Assembly: GCF_015160855.1 (NCBI RefSeq)
Contig: NZ_CP063373.1
Location: forward strand, 2,418,001 to 2,482,000
From: Streptomyces ferrugineus
Lineage (GTDB): Bacteria; Actinomycetota; Actinomycetes; Streptomycetales; Streptomycetaceae
Reading direction: 5' to 3'
DNA length: 64,000 bases
Part shown: positions 53,923-62,208 of the stretch, piece after piece
How the letters are laid out: each line of letters begins with the position of its first letter
Numbering within the stretch: position 1 is the first letter of the stretch
The notes under the pieces: model-generated
What the model saw: only the letters and a program-made list of their open reading frames with translations
The model's database searches: none
Told to the model about the DNA's origin: nothing
Position numbers and translations under genes: made by a program

Positions 53923-54669
53923 ATGGAGTCGCTCCCCAATTCCCGCACGGAGCCCGACGGTTCCCCGGTCATCAGGGTCCTGAGCTACAACATCCGCTCG
54001 ATGCGCGACGACACAAACGCCCTCGCCCGCGTCATCAGCGCCTGCACCCCAGACCTGGTCCTCCTGCAGGAGGCACCTCGTTTCTTCCGCTGGCGCAAGA
54101 AACTCGCCCGCCTGGCCCGCGCCGCGAACCTCGTCATCCTCACCGGCGGCGCCACCGCGGCCGGCCCCGCGATCCTGTGCAACCTCCGCGCCACCGTCGA
54201 GCGCACGCAGGACGTCCTCCTGCCGCTGACCCCGGGTCTGCACCGCCGCGGCTTCGCCACCGCGGTGGTCCGCTTCGGCGGCGCCCGCCTCGGCGTCCTG
54301 AGCTGCCACCTCTCCCTGCAGAAGGACGAGCGCCACGAGCAGGGCGGCATGCTGCTGGACCGGCTCGCCGCCCTGGGCGTGGAACACGCCGTCGCGGGCG
54401 GGGACCTGAACGAGCGTCCCGGCGGCCGCACCTTCCGCCGGATGGCCGACGACCTCCAGGACTGCTGGGCCACCGCCCCCTGGGGCAGCGAGTACACCTC
54501 GACGCCGACCGACCCGCACCAGCGCATCGACGCGATCTTCGCCACCAAGGGTGTCGAGGTGCTCGGCTGCGGAGTGCCCGTCGGCCACCCCGGCATCACG
54601 CGGGCAGACCTGAGGGCGGCCACGGACCACCTTCCGGTGCTGGCCGCCCTCAGAATCCCGGTGTCCTAG
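53923..54669 (+). CDS. endonuclease/exonuclease/phosphatase (EEP) family protein
   Basis: Metal-dependent hydrolase of 248 residues with RVLSYNIRSM, LVLLQEAPRF, LSCHLSLQ, VAGGDLNERPG and the C-terminal TDHLPVLA. These are the Asn, Glu, His/Asp-Asn and Asp-His catalytic blocks of the family. The substrate may be a nucleic acid or phospholipid. There is no signal peptide. TAAATT ends 7 bases before the ATG. Its stop TAG shares the tetramer CTAG with the stop of the convergent gene. Confidence 0.83.
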   Translation: MESLPNSRTEPDGSPVIRVLSYNIRSMRDDTNALARVISACTPDLVLLQEAPRFFRWRKKLARLARAANLVILTGGATAAGPAILCNLRATVERTQDVLLPLTPGLHRRGFATAVVRFGGARLGVLSCHLSLQKDERHEQGGMLLDRLAALGVEHAVAGGDLNERPGGRTFRRMADDLQDCWATAPWGSEYTSTPTDPHQRIDAIFATKGVEVLGCGVPVGHPGITRADLRAATDHLPVLAALRIPVS

Positions 54670-55295
54670 ACGACGGCACCCCGCCCGGGATCGTCGTCGC
54701 CCTCGTCATCCGTCTTCATCCGCATCACCAGCGTGGCGAACCCGCCCAGGAACCCGCCGATGCCGAGCGTGGCCAGCCACCACGTCATCTCCCAGCTCAA
54801 CAGGACCGCGAGCAGCAGCAGGAGCGGCCCGCCGACCACTGCCAGCCAGGCGAACTTCGTGGTCACGTCGGCTTCGGGCAGCGGCGGCGGCTCCGGCGGT
54901 ACGAAGTGGCCCTCGTCGTCGGCGTCGGAGTCGTCCTCGGCCGGCTCGGACACGCTGTAGTCGCGCGGGCCGACGCCGGGCGCGAAGGAGACGGAGCTGC
55001 CCAGCGGCTTCACGGGCTTCTCCTCGTCCTTGGGCGCCTCCGTCTGCTGGCCCCCGGTGCCCCCGGTGCCCTCGGCGCCGTCGGTGTCCGCGGGCTCCTC
55101 GTCGTCGTTCGTGGAGGACTCCAGCAGCGCCAGGTCCTCCACCGACTTGAACGGCTTGGCGCCCGGCGGGTCCTTCGGCTCCTCGCCGTACCCGGCGACG
55201 ATCGCGGCCCAGGCGGCGTCCTCGTCGAACGGGACGTGCTGCTCCTCGGGCTCGCGGTCCTCGCGCCTCTCGCGGTCGGAGTCGTGCTCAGCCAC
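54666..55295 (-). CDS. two-helix membrane protein with acidic N-terminal region
   Basis: A 209-residue hypothetical protein. Residues 1-145 are acidic and disordered with a conserved-looking HVPFDEDAAWAAIVAGYGEEP block. Two membrane helices follow (about 150-195) and then an Asp-rich tail. The GTG at 55295 overlaps the end of the esterase gene by 8 bases, so they are co-transcribed. Function unknown. Confidence 0.78.
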   Translation of the reverse strand: MAEHDSDRERREDREPEEQHVPFDEDAAWAAIVAGYGEEPKDPPGAKPFKSVEDLALLESSTNDDEEPADTDGAEGTGGTGGQQTEAPKDEEKPVKPLGSSVSFAPGVGPRDYSVSEPAEDDSDADDEGHFVPPEPPPLPEADVTTKFAWLAVVGGPLLLLLAVLLSWEMTWWLATLGIGGFLGGFATLVMRMKTDDEGDDDPGRGAVV

Positions 55296-56067
55296 GTGTG
55301 GTCGTCCCTTCCTTGCCGGCGCCGGTCGCGACCCGGTCGATGAATCCGAGGCTCTCCTCGAGGATCCGGTCCGCGTCATGGTCCAACGTCGCCACGTGAT
55401 AGCTCTGTTCCAGCACGATCTCCGTTACGTCCGTGGACGACACCCGGCTCAGGATCCGGGCCGAATCCACCGCCGGAACGGTGTGGTCCCGCCTGCTGCG
55501 CATCAGCAGCAGCGGCTGGGTGACCTGTGGCAGCTCGCCGTCGACCAGCCGGAAGAAGGTCCGCAGGGAGTGGGCGGCGTGCAGCGGCACCCGGGCGTAT
55601 CCGAGCTCGACGGCGCCCTCCTTGGCGATGTCGCTGACGATCCCCGGCGCCGTACGGACGAAGTGGCGCGACACGGGAAGGGTGTACGCGAACAGGCCGT
55701 GCACCTTGTTCGCCGGGTTGACGACCAGTACGCCGGCCACGTCCTCGCCGTGCTTCGCGGCCAGCCGCAGGGCCAGGGCGCCGCCCATGGACAGGCCCGC
55801 CACGAAGACGTGCTCGCAGCGGTCGCGCAGGTTGCGCAGCTCGCGGTCCACCTCGGCGTACCAGTCCTGCCAGCCGGTGAGCGCCATGTCCTCCCAGCGG
55901 GTGCCGTGCCCCGGCAGCAGGGGCAGCGAGACGGTGAGCCCCTGCCCGGCGAGGTGCTCCGCCCAGGGGCGCAGCGACTGGGGGGAACCGGTGAAGCCGT
56001 GGCAGAAGAGGACCCCCACCTCTCCGCCCTCGCGGCGGTACGGCTCGGCTCCAGGAAGGACCGGCAC
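55288..56067 (-). CDS. alpha/beta hydrolase (carboxylesterase-like)
   Basis: A 259-residue serine esterase resembling Est30-type carboxylesterases and monoacylglycerol lipases. It has the oxyanion HGFTGSP, nucleophile elbow GLSMGGAL, acid in SRRDHTVP and His in QSYHVATLDHD. The GTG at 56067 has AGGAG about 8 bases upstream. It overlaps the membrane-protein gene by 8 bases and is divergent from the PlsC-type acyltransferase gene, so a lipid role is possible. Confidence 0.88.
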   Translation of the reverse strand: MPVLPGAEPYRREGGEVGVLFCHGFTGSPQSLRPWAEHLAGQGLTVSLPLLPGHGTRWEDMALTGWQDWYAEVDRELRNLRDRCEHVFVAGLSMGGALALRLAAKHGEDVAGVLVVNPANKVHGLFAYTLPVSRHFVRTAPGIVSDIAKEGAVELGYARVPLHAAHSLRTFFRLVDGELPQVTQPLLLMRSRRDHTVPAVDSARILSRVSSTDVTEIVLEQSYHVATLDHDADRILEESLGFIDRVATGAGKEGTTTRG

Positions 56068-56200
56068 CTTACGGTCTCCTGTTCGTGAGAGGAACGGTGT
56101 GCTTCACCGTACGCGACCGCACTGACACCGACCAGGGCCGTCGGTCTCTTTGACAGTGCCCCGGGTTAAGGTCTGATCGACAGACACAGGAGGCACTCGG

Positions 56201-56944
56201 TTGTTGTACGGCGCGATGAAGGTGACCATCGGGGGACCGTTGAAGGTCGCCTTCCGGCCCTGGGTGGAGGGCCTGGAGAACATTCCCGCCGAGGGCCCCG
56301 CCATCCTGGCGAGCAACCACCTGTCCTTCTCCGACTCGTTCTTCCTGCCGGCGGTCCTCGACCGCAAGGTCACCTTCATCGCGAAGGCCGAGTACTTCAC
56401 CACCCCCGGCGTCAAGGGCAGGTTGACGGCCGCCTTCTTCAAGGGCGTCGGCCAGCTGCCTGTGGACCGCTCCGGGGCGCGCGGCGCGGGTGAGGCCGCC
56501 GTCAAGAGCGGCATCGAGGTCCTGGAGCGCGGCGAGCTGTTCGGCATCTACCCCGAGGGCACGCGCTCGCCCGACGGCCGGCTCTACCGAGGCAAGCCCG
56601 GCGGCCTCGCGCGCGTGGCGCTCGCCACCGGCGCCCCGGTCATCCCGGTCGCCATGATCGACACGGAGAAGATCCAGCCGCCGGGGAAGGTCATGCCCAA
56701 GCTGATGCGGCCGGGCATCCGGATCGGCGAGCCCTTGGACTTCAGCCGGTACCAGGGCATGGAGCACGACCGTTTCGTGCTCCGCGCGGTGACCGACGAG
56801 GTCATGTACGAAATCATGAAGCTCTCCGGCCAGGAGTACGTCGACATGTACGCGACCGCCGCCAAGCGGCAGATCGCGGAGGCGGCGAAGGCGGAGAAGG
56901 AGCAGGCGAAGAACGAGAAGGAACAGGCGAAGAAGACCCAGTAG
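56201..56944 (+). CDS. lysophospholipid acyltransferase (PlsC-like)
   Basis: Acyl-glycerophosphate acyltransferase-type enzyme, 247 residues. The catalytic NHLSFSD (NHxxxxD motif), the FIYPEGTRS-type block (read GIYPEGTRSPDG) and VIPVAMI are present. The C-terminus is a Lys/Glu/Ala helix with KEQAK repeats. The TTG at 56201 (or 56204) has AGGAGG 7 bases upstream. The macS kinase gene follows after 21 bases. Confidence 0.9.
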   Translation: MLYGAMKVTIGGPLKVAFRPWVEGLENIPAEGPAILASNHLSFSDSFFLPAVLDRKVTFIAKAEYFTTPGVKGRLTAAFFKGVGQLPVDRSGARGAGEAAVKSGIEVLERGELFGIYPEGTRSPDGRLYRGKPGGLARVALATGAPVIPVAMIDTEKIQPPGKVMPKLMRPGIRIGEPLDFSRYQGMEHDRFVLRAVTDEVMYEIMKLSGQEYVDMYATAAKRQIAEAAKAEKEQAKNEKEQAKKTQ

Positions 56945-56965
56945 GGCGAAGAGGGGGGTGGGGGC

Positions 56966-58195
56966 ATGGCCAGGCGCGAGCGGGTCATGAGGATGTCCGT
57001 CGAGCAGCCGCTGTGGCGGGCGCTCGCCGGCTACCGGGTGCTGACCATGGTGTACGCCATCGGGCTCTTCGTCAGCGCCCACGACGAGGTCGCCCGCCCC
57101 TGGGTGGCCGTCGCCTACTTCTGCGTCCTGGCGGTGTGGACGCTGGCCACGCTGCCCCGGGTCGCGAACGCCGCGAGCTGCACCAAGCGCTTCCTCACCG
57201 CGGACCTCACCATCGCCCTGGCCGGCATCCTGCTCACCCGGCTCGCCGAGACCCCCGCCCGGATCGACTCCGGCGCCCCGACCCTGCCGTCGATATGGAC
57301 GGCGGGCGCCGTGCTGGCGTTCGCCATCAAGGGCGGCTGGCGCTGGGCCGCCTTCGCCTCCACGCTGGTCGCCGCCGCCAACCTGGTCCACCGCTCGGGC
57401 GTGCCGACCCGCGACACCGTCCACATGGTGCTGCTGGTCTGGATCGCCTCCATCGCCATCGGCTACGTCGTCGAGGTCGCCCGCGCCTCCGAGCGCACCC
57501 TCGCCCGGGCCCTGGAGATCGAGGCGGCGACCCGGGAGCGGGAGCGGCTCGCCCGGGACATCCACGACGGCGTGCTCCAGGTGCTGGCGATGGTGCAGCG
57601 GCGCGGCGCCGTCATCGGCGGCGAGGCGGCCGAGCTGGGCCGGATGGCCGGTGAGCAGGAGGTGGCGCTGCGCACGCTGGTCTCGGGCGGTCTCGTGCCC
57701 GTGTCGCGGGTGTCGGAGGACGCCGCCGAAGGGGCCGTCGTACGGGCCGTGGAGGAGCCGGACGAGGCCGCCGGCCCCGTCGATCTGCGGGCGCTGCTCG
57801 CCCCGTACGCCGGTGCGCGGGTCAGCCTCGCCGAGCCGGGTGCGCCCGTGTCGCTGGCGCCCCTGGCCGCGCGGGAGCTGTCGGCGGCCGTCGGGGCCGC
57901 CCTGGACAACGTCCGCGAGCACGCCGGCGAGCACGCGCGCGCGTGGATCCTCGTCGAGGACGAGCCCGACGAGGTGATCGTCACCGTGCGGGACGACGGA
58001 CCCGGCATCCCCGAGGGCCGGCTCGCCCAGGCCGAGGGCGAGGGCCGGCTCGGCGTCGCCCTGTCGATCCGGGGGCGGCTGCGCGACCTGGGCGGCACCG
58101 CCGAGCTGATCTCGGTGCCGGGGCAGGGCACCGAAGTGGAACTGAAGGTACCGAAGGACAGCAGCGCTTCACGGGGGAAGGCGGAGCAGCGATGA
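56966..58195 (+). CDS. macS: sensor histidine kinase MacS
   Basis: NarL-type membrane kinase of 409 residues; gene order (kinase, regulator, then pfkA) matches the S. coelicolor MacRS locus, known for effects on morphogenesis and actinorhodin. Several helices fill residues 15-165 without a large external domain. The HisKA_3 box has phospho-acceptor His200 (LARDIHDGVLQVL). The HATPase part shows DNVREHAGE and DDGPGIPEGRL. The gene overlaps macR by ATGA. Confidence 0.85.
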   Translation: MARRERVMRMSVEQPLWRALAGYRVLTMVYAIGLFVSAHDEVARPWVAVAYFCVLAVWTLATLPRVANAASCTKRFLTADLTIALAGILLTRLAETPARIDSGAPTLPSIWTAGAVLAFAIKGGWRWAAFASTLVAAANLVHRSGVPTRDTVHMVLLVWIASIAIGYVVEVARASERTLARALEIEAATRERERLARDIHDGVLQVLAMVQRRGAVIGGEAAELGRMAGEQEVALRTLVSGGLVPVSRVSEDAAEGAVVRAVEEPDEAAGPVDLRALLAPYAGARVSLAEPGAPVSLAPLAARELSAAVGAALDNVREHAGEHARAWILVEDEPDEVIVTVRDDGPGIPEGRLAQAEGEGRLGVALSIRGRLRDLGGTAELISVPGQGTEVELKVPKDSSASRGKAEQR

Positions 58196-58884
58196 CGGAC
58201 ACCACGAGCGGACAGCAGGACCCGATCAAGGTCATGGTGGTCGACGACCACCCCATGTGGCGCGACGCGGTCGCCCGCGACCTGGCCGAGTCCGGCTTCG
58301 ACGTGGTCGCCACCGCGGGCGACGGCGACCAGGCCGTACGCCGCGCCAAGGCCGCCACCCCCGACGTGCTCGTCCTCGACCTCAACCTGCCCGCCAAGCC
58401 CGGCGTCCAGGTCTGCAAGGAACTGGTGGCCCACAACCCCGCCCTGCGCGTCCTCGTCCTGTCCGCGAGCGGTGAGCACGCCGACGTCCTGGAGGCCGTG
58501 AAGTCCGGTGCCACCGGCTATCTGCTGAAGTCGGCGTCCACGGAGGAGCTGCTGGACGCGGTGCGCCGTACCGCCGTTGGCGACCCGGTGTTCACGCCGG
58601 GCCTGGCCGGCCTGGTCCTGGGCGAGTACCGGCGCCTCGCCTCCGAACCGGCGCCCGCCGCCCAGGACGCCGACCAGCCCGGCGCCCCGCAGCTCACCGA
58701 GCGCGAGACCGAGGTACTGCGCCTCGTCGCCAAGGGCCTGAGCTACAAGCAGATCGCCGAACGTCTGGTCATCTCCCACCGCACGGTCCAGAACCACGTC
58801 CAGAACACCCTCGGCAAGCTTCAGCTGCACAACCGGGTGGAGTTGGTGCGGTACGCGATCGAGCGCGGCCTCGACGACGAGTGA
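58192..58884 (+). CDS. macR: response regulator MacR (NarL/LuxR family)
   Basis: A 230-residue regulator with receiver phospho-acceptor Asp63 (VLVLDLNLPAKPG), Lys in GYLLKSAS, and a LuxR helix-turn-helix (about 160-225; LTERETEVLRLVAKGL, then SHRTVQNHVQNTLGKL). The ATG at 58192 overlaps the macS stop. Known targets in S. coelicolor include membrane-protein genes; none is evident here. Confidence 0.87.
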   Translation: MTDTTSGQQDPIKVMVVDDHPMWRDAVARDLAESGFDVVATAGDGDQAVRRAKAATPDVLVLDLNLPAKPGVQVCKELVAHNPALRVLVLSASGEHADVLEAVKSGATGYLLKSASTEELLDAVRRTAVGDPVFTPGLAGLVLGEYRRLASEPAPAAQDADQPGAPQLTERETEVLRLVAKGLSYKQIAERLVISHRTVQNHVQNTLGKLQLHNRVELVRYAIERGLDDE

Positions 58885-59021
58885 TCCGGCCGTCGCCCGC
58901 TTGACGGCACGTAAACCGAACACCCGGTGGTTCACCGGAATTGCCCGTCCGACCCATCCCGCTGTGACCTGGATCACCATTAGCGTGGCCTCACCAGGCA
59001 ACCGCGGCGAAGGGACATTTC

Positions 59022-60050
59022 ATGCGGGTCGGAGTACTGACCGGAGGCGGCGACTGCCCCGGTCTCAACGCCGTCATCCGGGCCATCGTCCGCAAGGGCG
59101 TGCAGGAGTACGGCTACGACTTCGTCGGCTTCCGGGACGGCTGGCGAGGTCCGCTCGAGAACGACACCGTCCGTCTCGACATCCCCGCCGTGCGCGGCAT
59201 CCTGCCCCGCGGCGGCACCATCCTCGGCTCCTCGCGCACCAACCCCCTCAAACAGGAGGACGGCATCCGGCGCATCAAGGAGAACCTCGCCAAGCAGGAC
59301 GTCGAGGCGCTCGTCACCATCGGCGGCGAGGACACCCTCGGCGTCGCCGCCCGGCTGTCCGACGAGTACGGCGTGCCGTGCGTGGGCGTGCCCAAGACCA
59401 TCGACAACGACCTGTCCGCCACCGACTACACCTTCGGCTTCGACACCGCCGTGGGCATCGCGACCGACGCCATCGACCGGCTGCACACCACCGCCGAGTC
59501 CCATATGCGGGTCCTGGTCTGCGAGGTGATGGGCCGTCACGCCGGCTGGATCGCCATCCACTCCGGGCTGGCCGGCGGCGCCAACGTCATCCTCATTCCC
59601 GAGCAGCGCTTCGACGTCGACCAGGTCTGCGCCTGGATCACCTCCCGCTTCAAGGCGTCGTACGCCCCGATCGTGGTCGTCGCCGAGGGCGCCATGCCCA
59701 AGGACGGCGACATGGTGCTCAAGGACGAGTCGCTGGACTCCTTCGGGCACGTCCGGCTGTCCGGGGTCGGCGAATGGCTGGCCAAGGAGATCGAGAAGCG
59801 CACCGGCAAGGAGGCCCGCACGACGGTCCTCGGGCACATCCAGCGCGGCGGCACCCCCAGCGCCTTCGACCGCTGGCTGGCCACCCGCTTCGGACTGCAC
59901 GCCATCGAGGCGGTCCGCGACCGCGACTTCGGCAAGATGGTCGCGCTGCGCGGCACGGACATCGTCCGCGTCCCGATCGCGGACGCGACGGCCAAGCTGA
60001 AGACGGTCGACCCGAAGCTGTACGAGGAGGTCGGGGTCTTCTTCGGCTGA
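59022..60050 (+). CDS. pfkA: 6-phosphofructokinase (group III)
   Basis: Phosphorylates fructose 6-phosphate in glycolysis, 342 residues. GGGDCPGLN opens the protein. The donor site reads GGEDT, with Asp at residue 104 where E. coli ATP-PFK has Gly; Asp104 together with the Lys in VPKTIDND is typical of PPi-linked enzymes, so the donor is uncertain. MGRHAGWIA and QRGGTPSAFDR (sugar and effector blocks) are present. GAAGGGA precedes the ATG. It is convergent with trpEG. Confidence 0.92.
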   Translation: MRVGVLTGGGDCPGLNAVIRAIVRKGVQEYGYDFVGFRDGWRGPLENDTVRLDIPAVRGILPRGGTILGSSRTNPLKQEDGIRRIKENLAKQDVEALVTIGGEDTLGVAARLSDEYGVPCVGVPKTIDNDLSATDYTFGFDTAVGIATDAIDRLHTTAESHMRVLVCEVMGRHAGWIAIHSGLAGGANVILIPEQRFDVDQVCAWITSRFKASYAPIVVVAEGAMPKDGDMVLKDESLDSFGHVRLSGVGEWLAKEIEKRTGKEARTTVLGHIQRGGTPSAFDRWLATRFGLHAIEAVRDRDFGKMVALRGTDIVRVPIADATAKLKTVDPKLYEEVGVFFG

Positions 60051-60069
60051 CGGCAGGTGGCAGCGGAGG

Positions 60070-60091
60070 TCCGGGGGCGGCTGCCCCCGGA
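60070..60091. terminator. hairpin terminator between pfkA and trpEG
   Basis: A perfect 9-bp stem (TCCGGGGGC / GCCCCCGGA) with a GGCT loop, followed by TTGTC, lies in the 44-base convergent gap. Confidence 0.75.
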
Positions 60092-60094
60092 TTG

Positions 60095-61951
60095 TCACAC
60101 GGTCGTACGTCGGAGCTGAGCGATCAGTTCCCGTACGACGGCAGCCCCGTTCAGCGTCAGGACCGACTCCGGGTGGAACTGCACCCCGGCGAACCCGGGC
60201 CCCCGTACGGCGTGTACCTCCCCGTTGTCGGCCCGGCTGATCCCGATGCCGTGCGCACCCAGCTCCTCGGCCACCTCGTCGTCGCAGCGCGCCACGAAGC
60301 TGTTGTAGAAGCCGACGGTCTCGTCCCGCCCGAACAGGTCGATCGTCGTCTGGGCGCCCTGGTACGGCACTTGCTTCCGTACGATCTCCAGTCCCAGCTC
60401 GGCCGCGATCAGCTCGTGCCCGAGGCAGACGCCGAGCACGCCGTGCCGGTGGTTCCGGATGACCTCGGCGGTGAGGTCGCGGAGGAAGCGCATCTTGGGG
60501 TCGGTGAGGTCGGAGGGATCACCGGGCCCGGGGCCCAGCACCATGGGCCCCTCGTGCGCGATCACCACCTCCCGCAGCCCGGGTTCGTCGTACCGCCGGA
60601 CGGTCACCTCCAGGCCGCTCGACCGCAGCACGTGCGCCAGCATCGCCGTGAAGGTGTCCTCGCCGTCGACGACCAGGGCGTGTCCGGTCAGCTCCGCGGA
60701 CCGCTCCTGCATCCGCAGCCAGAAGGGCGCGAGCGACGTCCGGCGTCCGTCGAGCGCGGCACGCACGCGTGGGTCGTCGGCGAGACGCACGCGCGCGTGC
60801 TCGGCGCGGGGCCGGGACGGCCGTACGCCCAGGGCGGCCAGCACTCCCGCCGCCTTCGCGTGCGTCTCCGCGACCTCGCTCGCCGGGTCCGACCCACGCA
60901 CCAGCGTGGCGCCGACCGGCACCCGCAGCCCGCCGTCCGCGTCGATGTCGGCGGTCCGGATGAGGATGGGGGAGTCGAGGGTCTGGGCGCCGCCGGAGTC
61001 CCTGCCGATCAGGGCCAGCGCCCCCGCGTAGTAGCCGCGCCCGCCGGCCTCGTGCCGCTCGATCACCCGGCAGGCGTTCTGCACCGGCGAGCCGGTGACC
61101 GTGGCCGCGAACATCGTCTCCTTCAGGACCTCCCGCACATCCAGCGAGGACTTCCCGCGCAGCTCGTACTCGGTGTGCGCGAGATGCGCCATCTCCTTCA
61201 GCCGGGGCCCGACGACGACCCCGCCCATGTCGCCGACGGTGCACATCATCTTGAGCTCCTCGTCGACGACCATCGACAGCTCCTCGATCTCCTTGCCGTC
61301 GGCGAGGAAGTCGAGAAGGTGCTCGGGTGTGGGCCCCTCGGCGGGATAGCGGTACGTCCCGCTGATCGGGTTCATGACGACGGTCCCGCCGGACATCCGC
61401 ACATGCACCTCGGGGCTCGCCCCGACCAGCGTCCGCTCCCCGGTGTGCACGACGAACGTCCAGTACGCGCCCCGCTCGCCCTCCAGCAGCCGTCGGAACA
61501 GCGCGAGCGCGTCGGCGCGGGAGAACCCGGGGATCGAGCCCTGGTACGTCCGCCGGATCACGAAGTTCGCGCCCTCGCCCCGCCCGATCTCCTCCCGCAG
61601 CACCCGCCCGACGATCCGCGCGTACTCCTCGTCACCGACGTCGAAGCCACCGCCCTCGACGCGCACGTCATGGGACGGGAGCTGCGCCAGGGCGTCGGCG
61701 AGCGGGATCTCGTACGTCTCCTCGGGGCTCAGCACCGCCAGCGGCGTGCCGTCGTCACGGACGTCGAAGCCGCGCTCGCGGATCTGCCGGAAGGGGACGA
61801 GGACCAGGCCCTCGTCGGGGAGGTCGGCGAGGCGGTCGTAGGCGGCGACCGGGCCGAGGAACACCTCCACGGTGCTCTCGTCGTGGCCCGGTGTGCGACG
61901 GCGCAGCAGGGCGAACGGGCGGGGATCGTCGAGCAGGTCGAGCAGCTGCAT
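60095..61951 (-). CDS. trpE: fused anthranilate synthase TrpEG
   Basis: Converts chorismate and glutamine to anthranilate, the first step to tryptophan. The 618-residue protein joins a TrpE chorismate-binding part (1-400; NPISGTYRYPAEGPT, then VTGSPVQNACRVIERHE) to a TrpG glutamine amidotransferase (about 425-618; GPGPGDPSDL, catalytic Cys509 in GVCLGHE, and FHPESVLT). The ATG at 61951 has GAAGGAAACGG upstream. A leader peptide with three Trp codons and an attenuator hairpin precede it. Confidence 0.94.
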   Translation of the reverse strand: MQLLDLLDDPRPFALLRRRTPGHDESTVEVFLGPVAAYDRLADLPDEGLVLVPFRQIRERGFDVRDDGTPLAVLSPEETYEIPLADALAQLPSHDVRVEGGGFDVGDEEYARIVGRVLREEIGRGEGANFVIRRTYQGSIPGFSRADALALFRRLLEGERGAYWTFVVHTGERTLVGASPEVHVRMSGGTVVMNPISGTYRYPAEGPTPEHLLDFLADGKEIEELSMVVDEELKMMCTVGDMGGVVVGPRLKEMAHLAHTEYELRGKSSLDVREVLKETMFAATVTGSPVQNACRVIERHEAGGRGYYAGALALIGRDSGGAQTLDSPILIRTADIDADGGLRVPVGATLVRGSDPASEVAETHAKAAGVLAALGVRPSRPRAEHARVRLADDPRVRAALDGRRTSLAPFWLRMQERSAELTGHALVVDGEDTFTAMLAHVLRSSGLEVTVRRYDEPGLREVVIAHEGPMVLGPGPGDPSDLTDPKMRFLRDLTAEVIRNHRHGVLGVCLGHELIAAELGLEIVRKQVPYQGAQTTIDLFGRDETVGFYNSFVARCDDEVAEELGAHGIGISRADNGEVHAVRGPGFAGVQFHPESVLTLNGAAVVRELIAQLRRTTV

Positions 61952-62007
61952 GGGTCCGTTTCCTTCTCGCTGAGAGTTCACTGGGAGGAACGGACCCCGA
62001 CAAACGC

Positions 62008-62034
62008 CGAAGGCCGCCCCTCGGGCGGCCTTCG
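62008..62034 (-). terminator. trp attenuator terminator
   Basis: A perfect 12-bp stem (CGAAGGCCGCCC / GGGCGGCCTTCG) with a 3-base loop, followed on the minus strand by GCGTTTGT. It lies 22 bases past the leader-peptide stop and about 57 bases before trpEG, as expected for an intrinsic attenuator. Confidence 0.85.
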
Positions 62035-62055
62035 CGAAGTCTGTCGTACGCGCAG

Positions 62056-62112
62056 TCAGTGGGCCGCCGGATGAGCGGTCCACCACCAGGTCTGGGTCGA
62101 ATGCGCGAACAT
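62056..62112 (-). CDS. trpL: trp leader peptide
   Basis: An 18-codon ORF reads MFAHSTQTWWWTAHPAAH. Three consecutive Trp codons (62088-62080) sit in the middle, as in ribosome-stalling attenuators. Trp shortage would stall ribosomes here and favour an antiterminator over the hairpin at 62008-62034. Attenuation of trpEG by such a leader is known from S. venezuelae. No clear Shine-Dalgarno site is seen, so it may be leaderless. Confidence 0.88.
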   Translation of the reverse strand: MFAHSTQTWWWTAHPAAH

Positions 62113-62208
62113 GCGAGGCACCCTACCCCATGTCCGAGGCGTGTACCCCGTGTCTCAATTGCTGGGCATGGGGTAGGACGCCCGACACGACCCCGTAATG
62201 TTGAGGTC

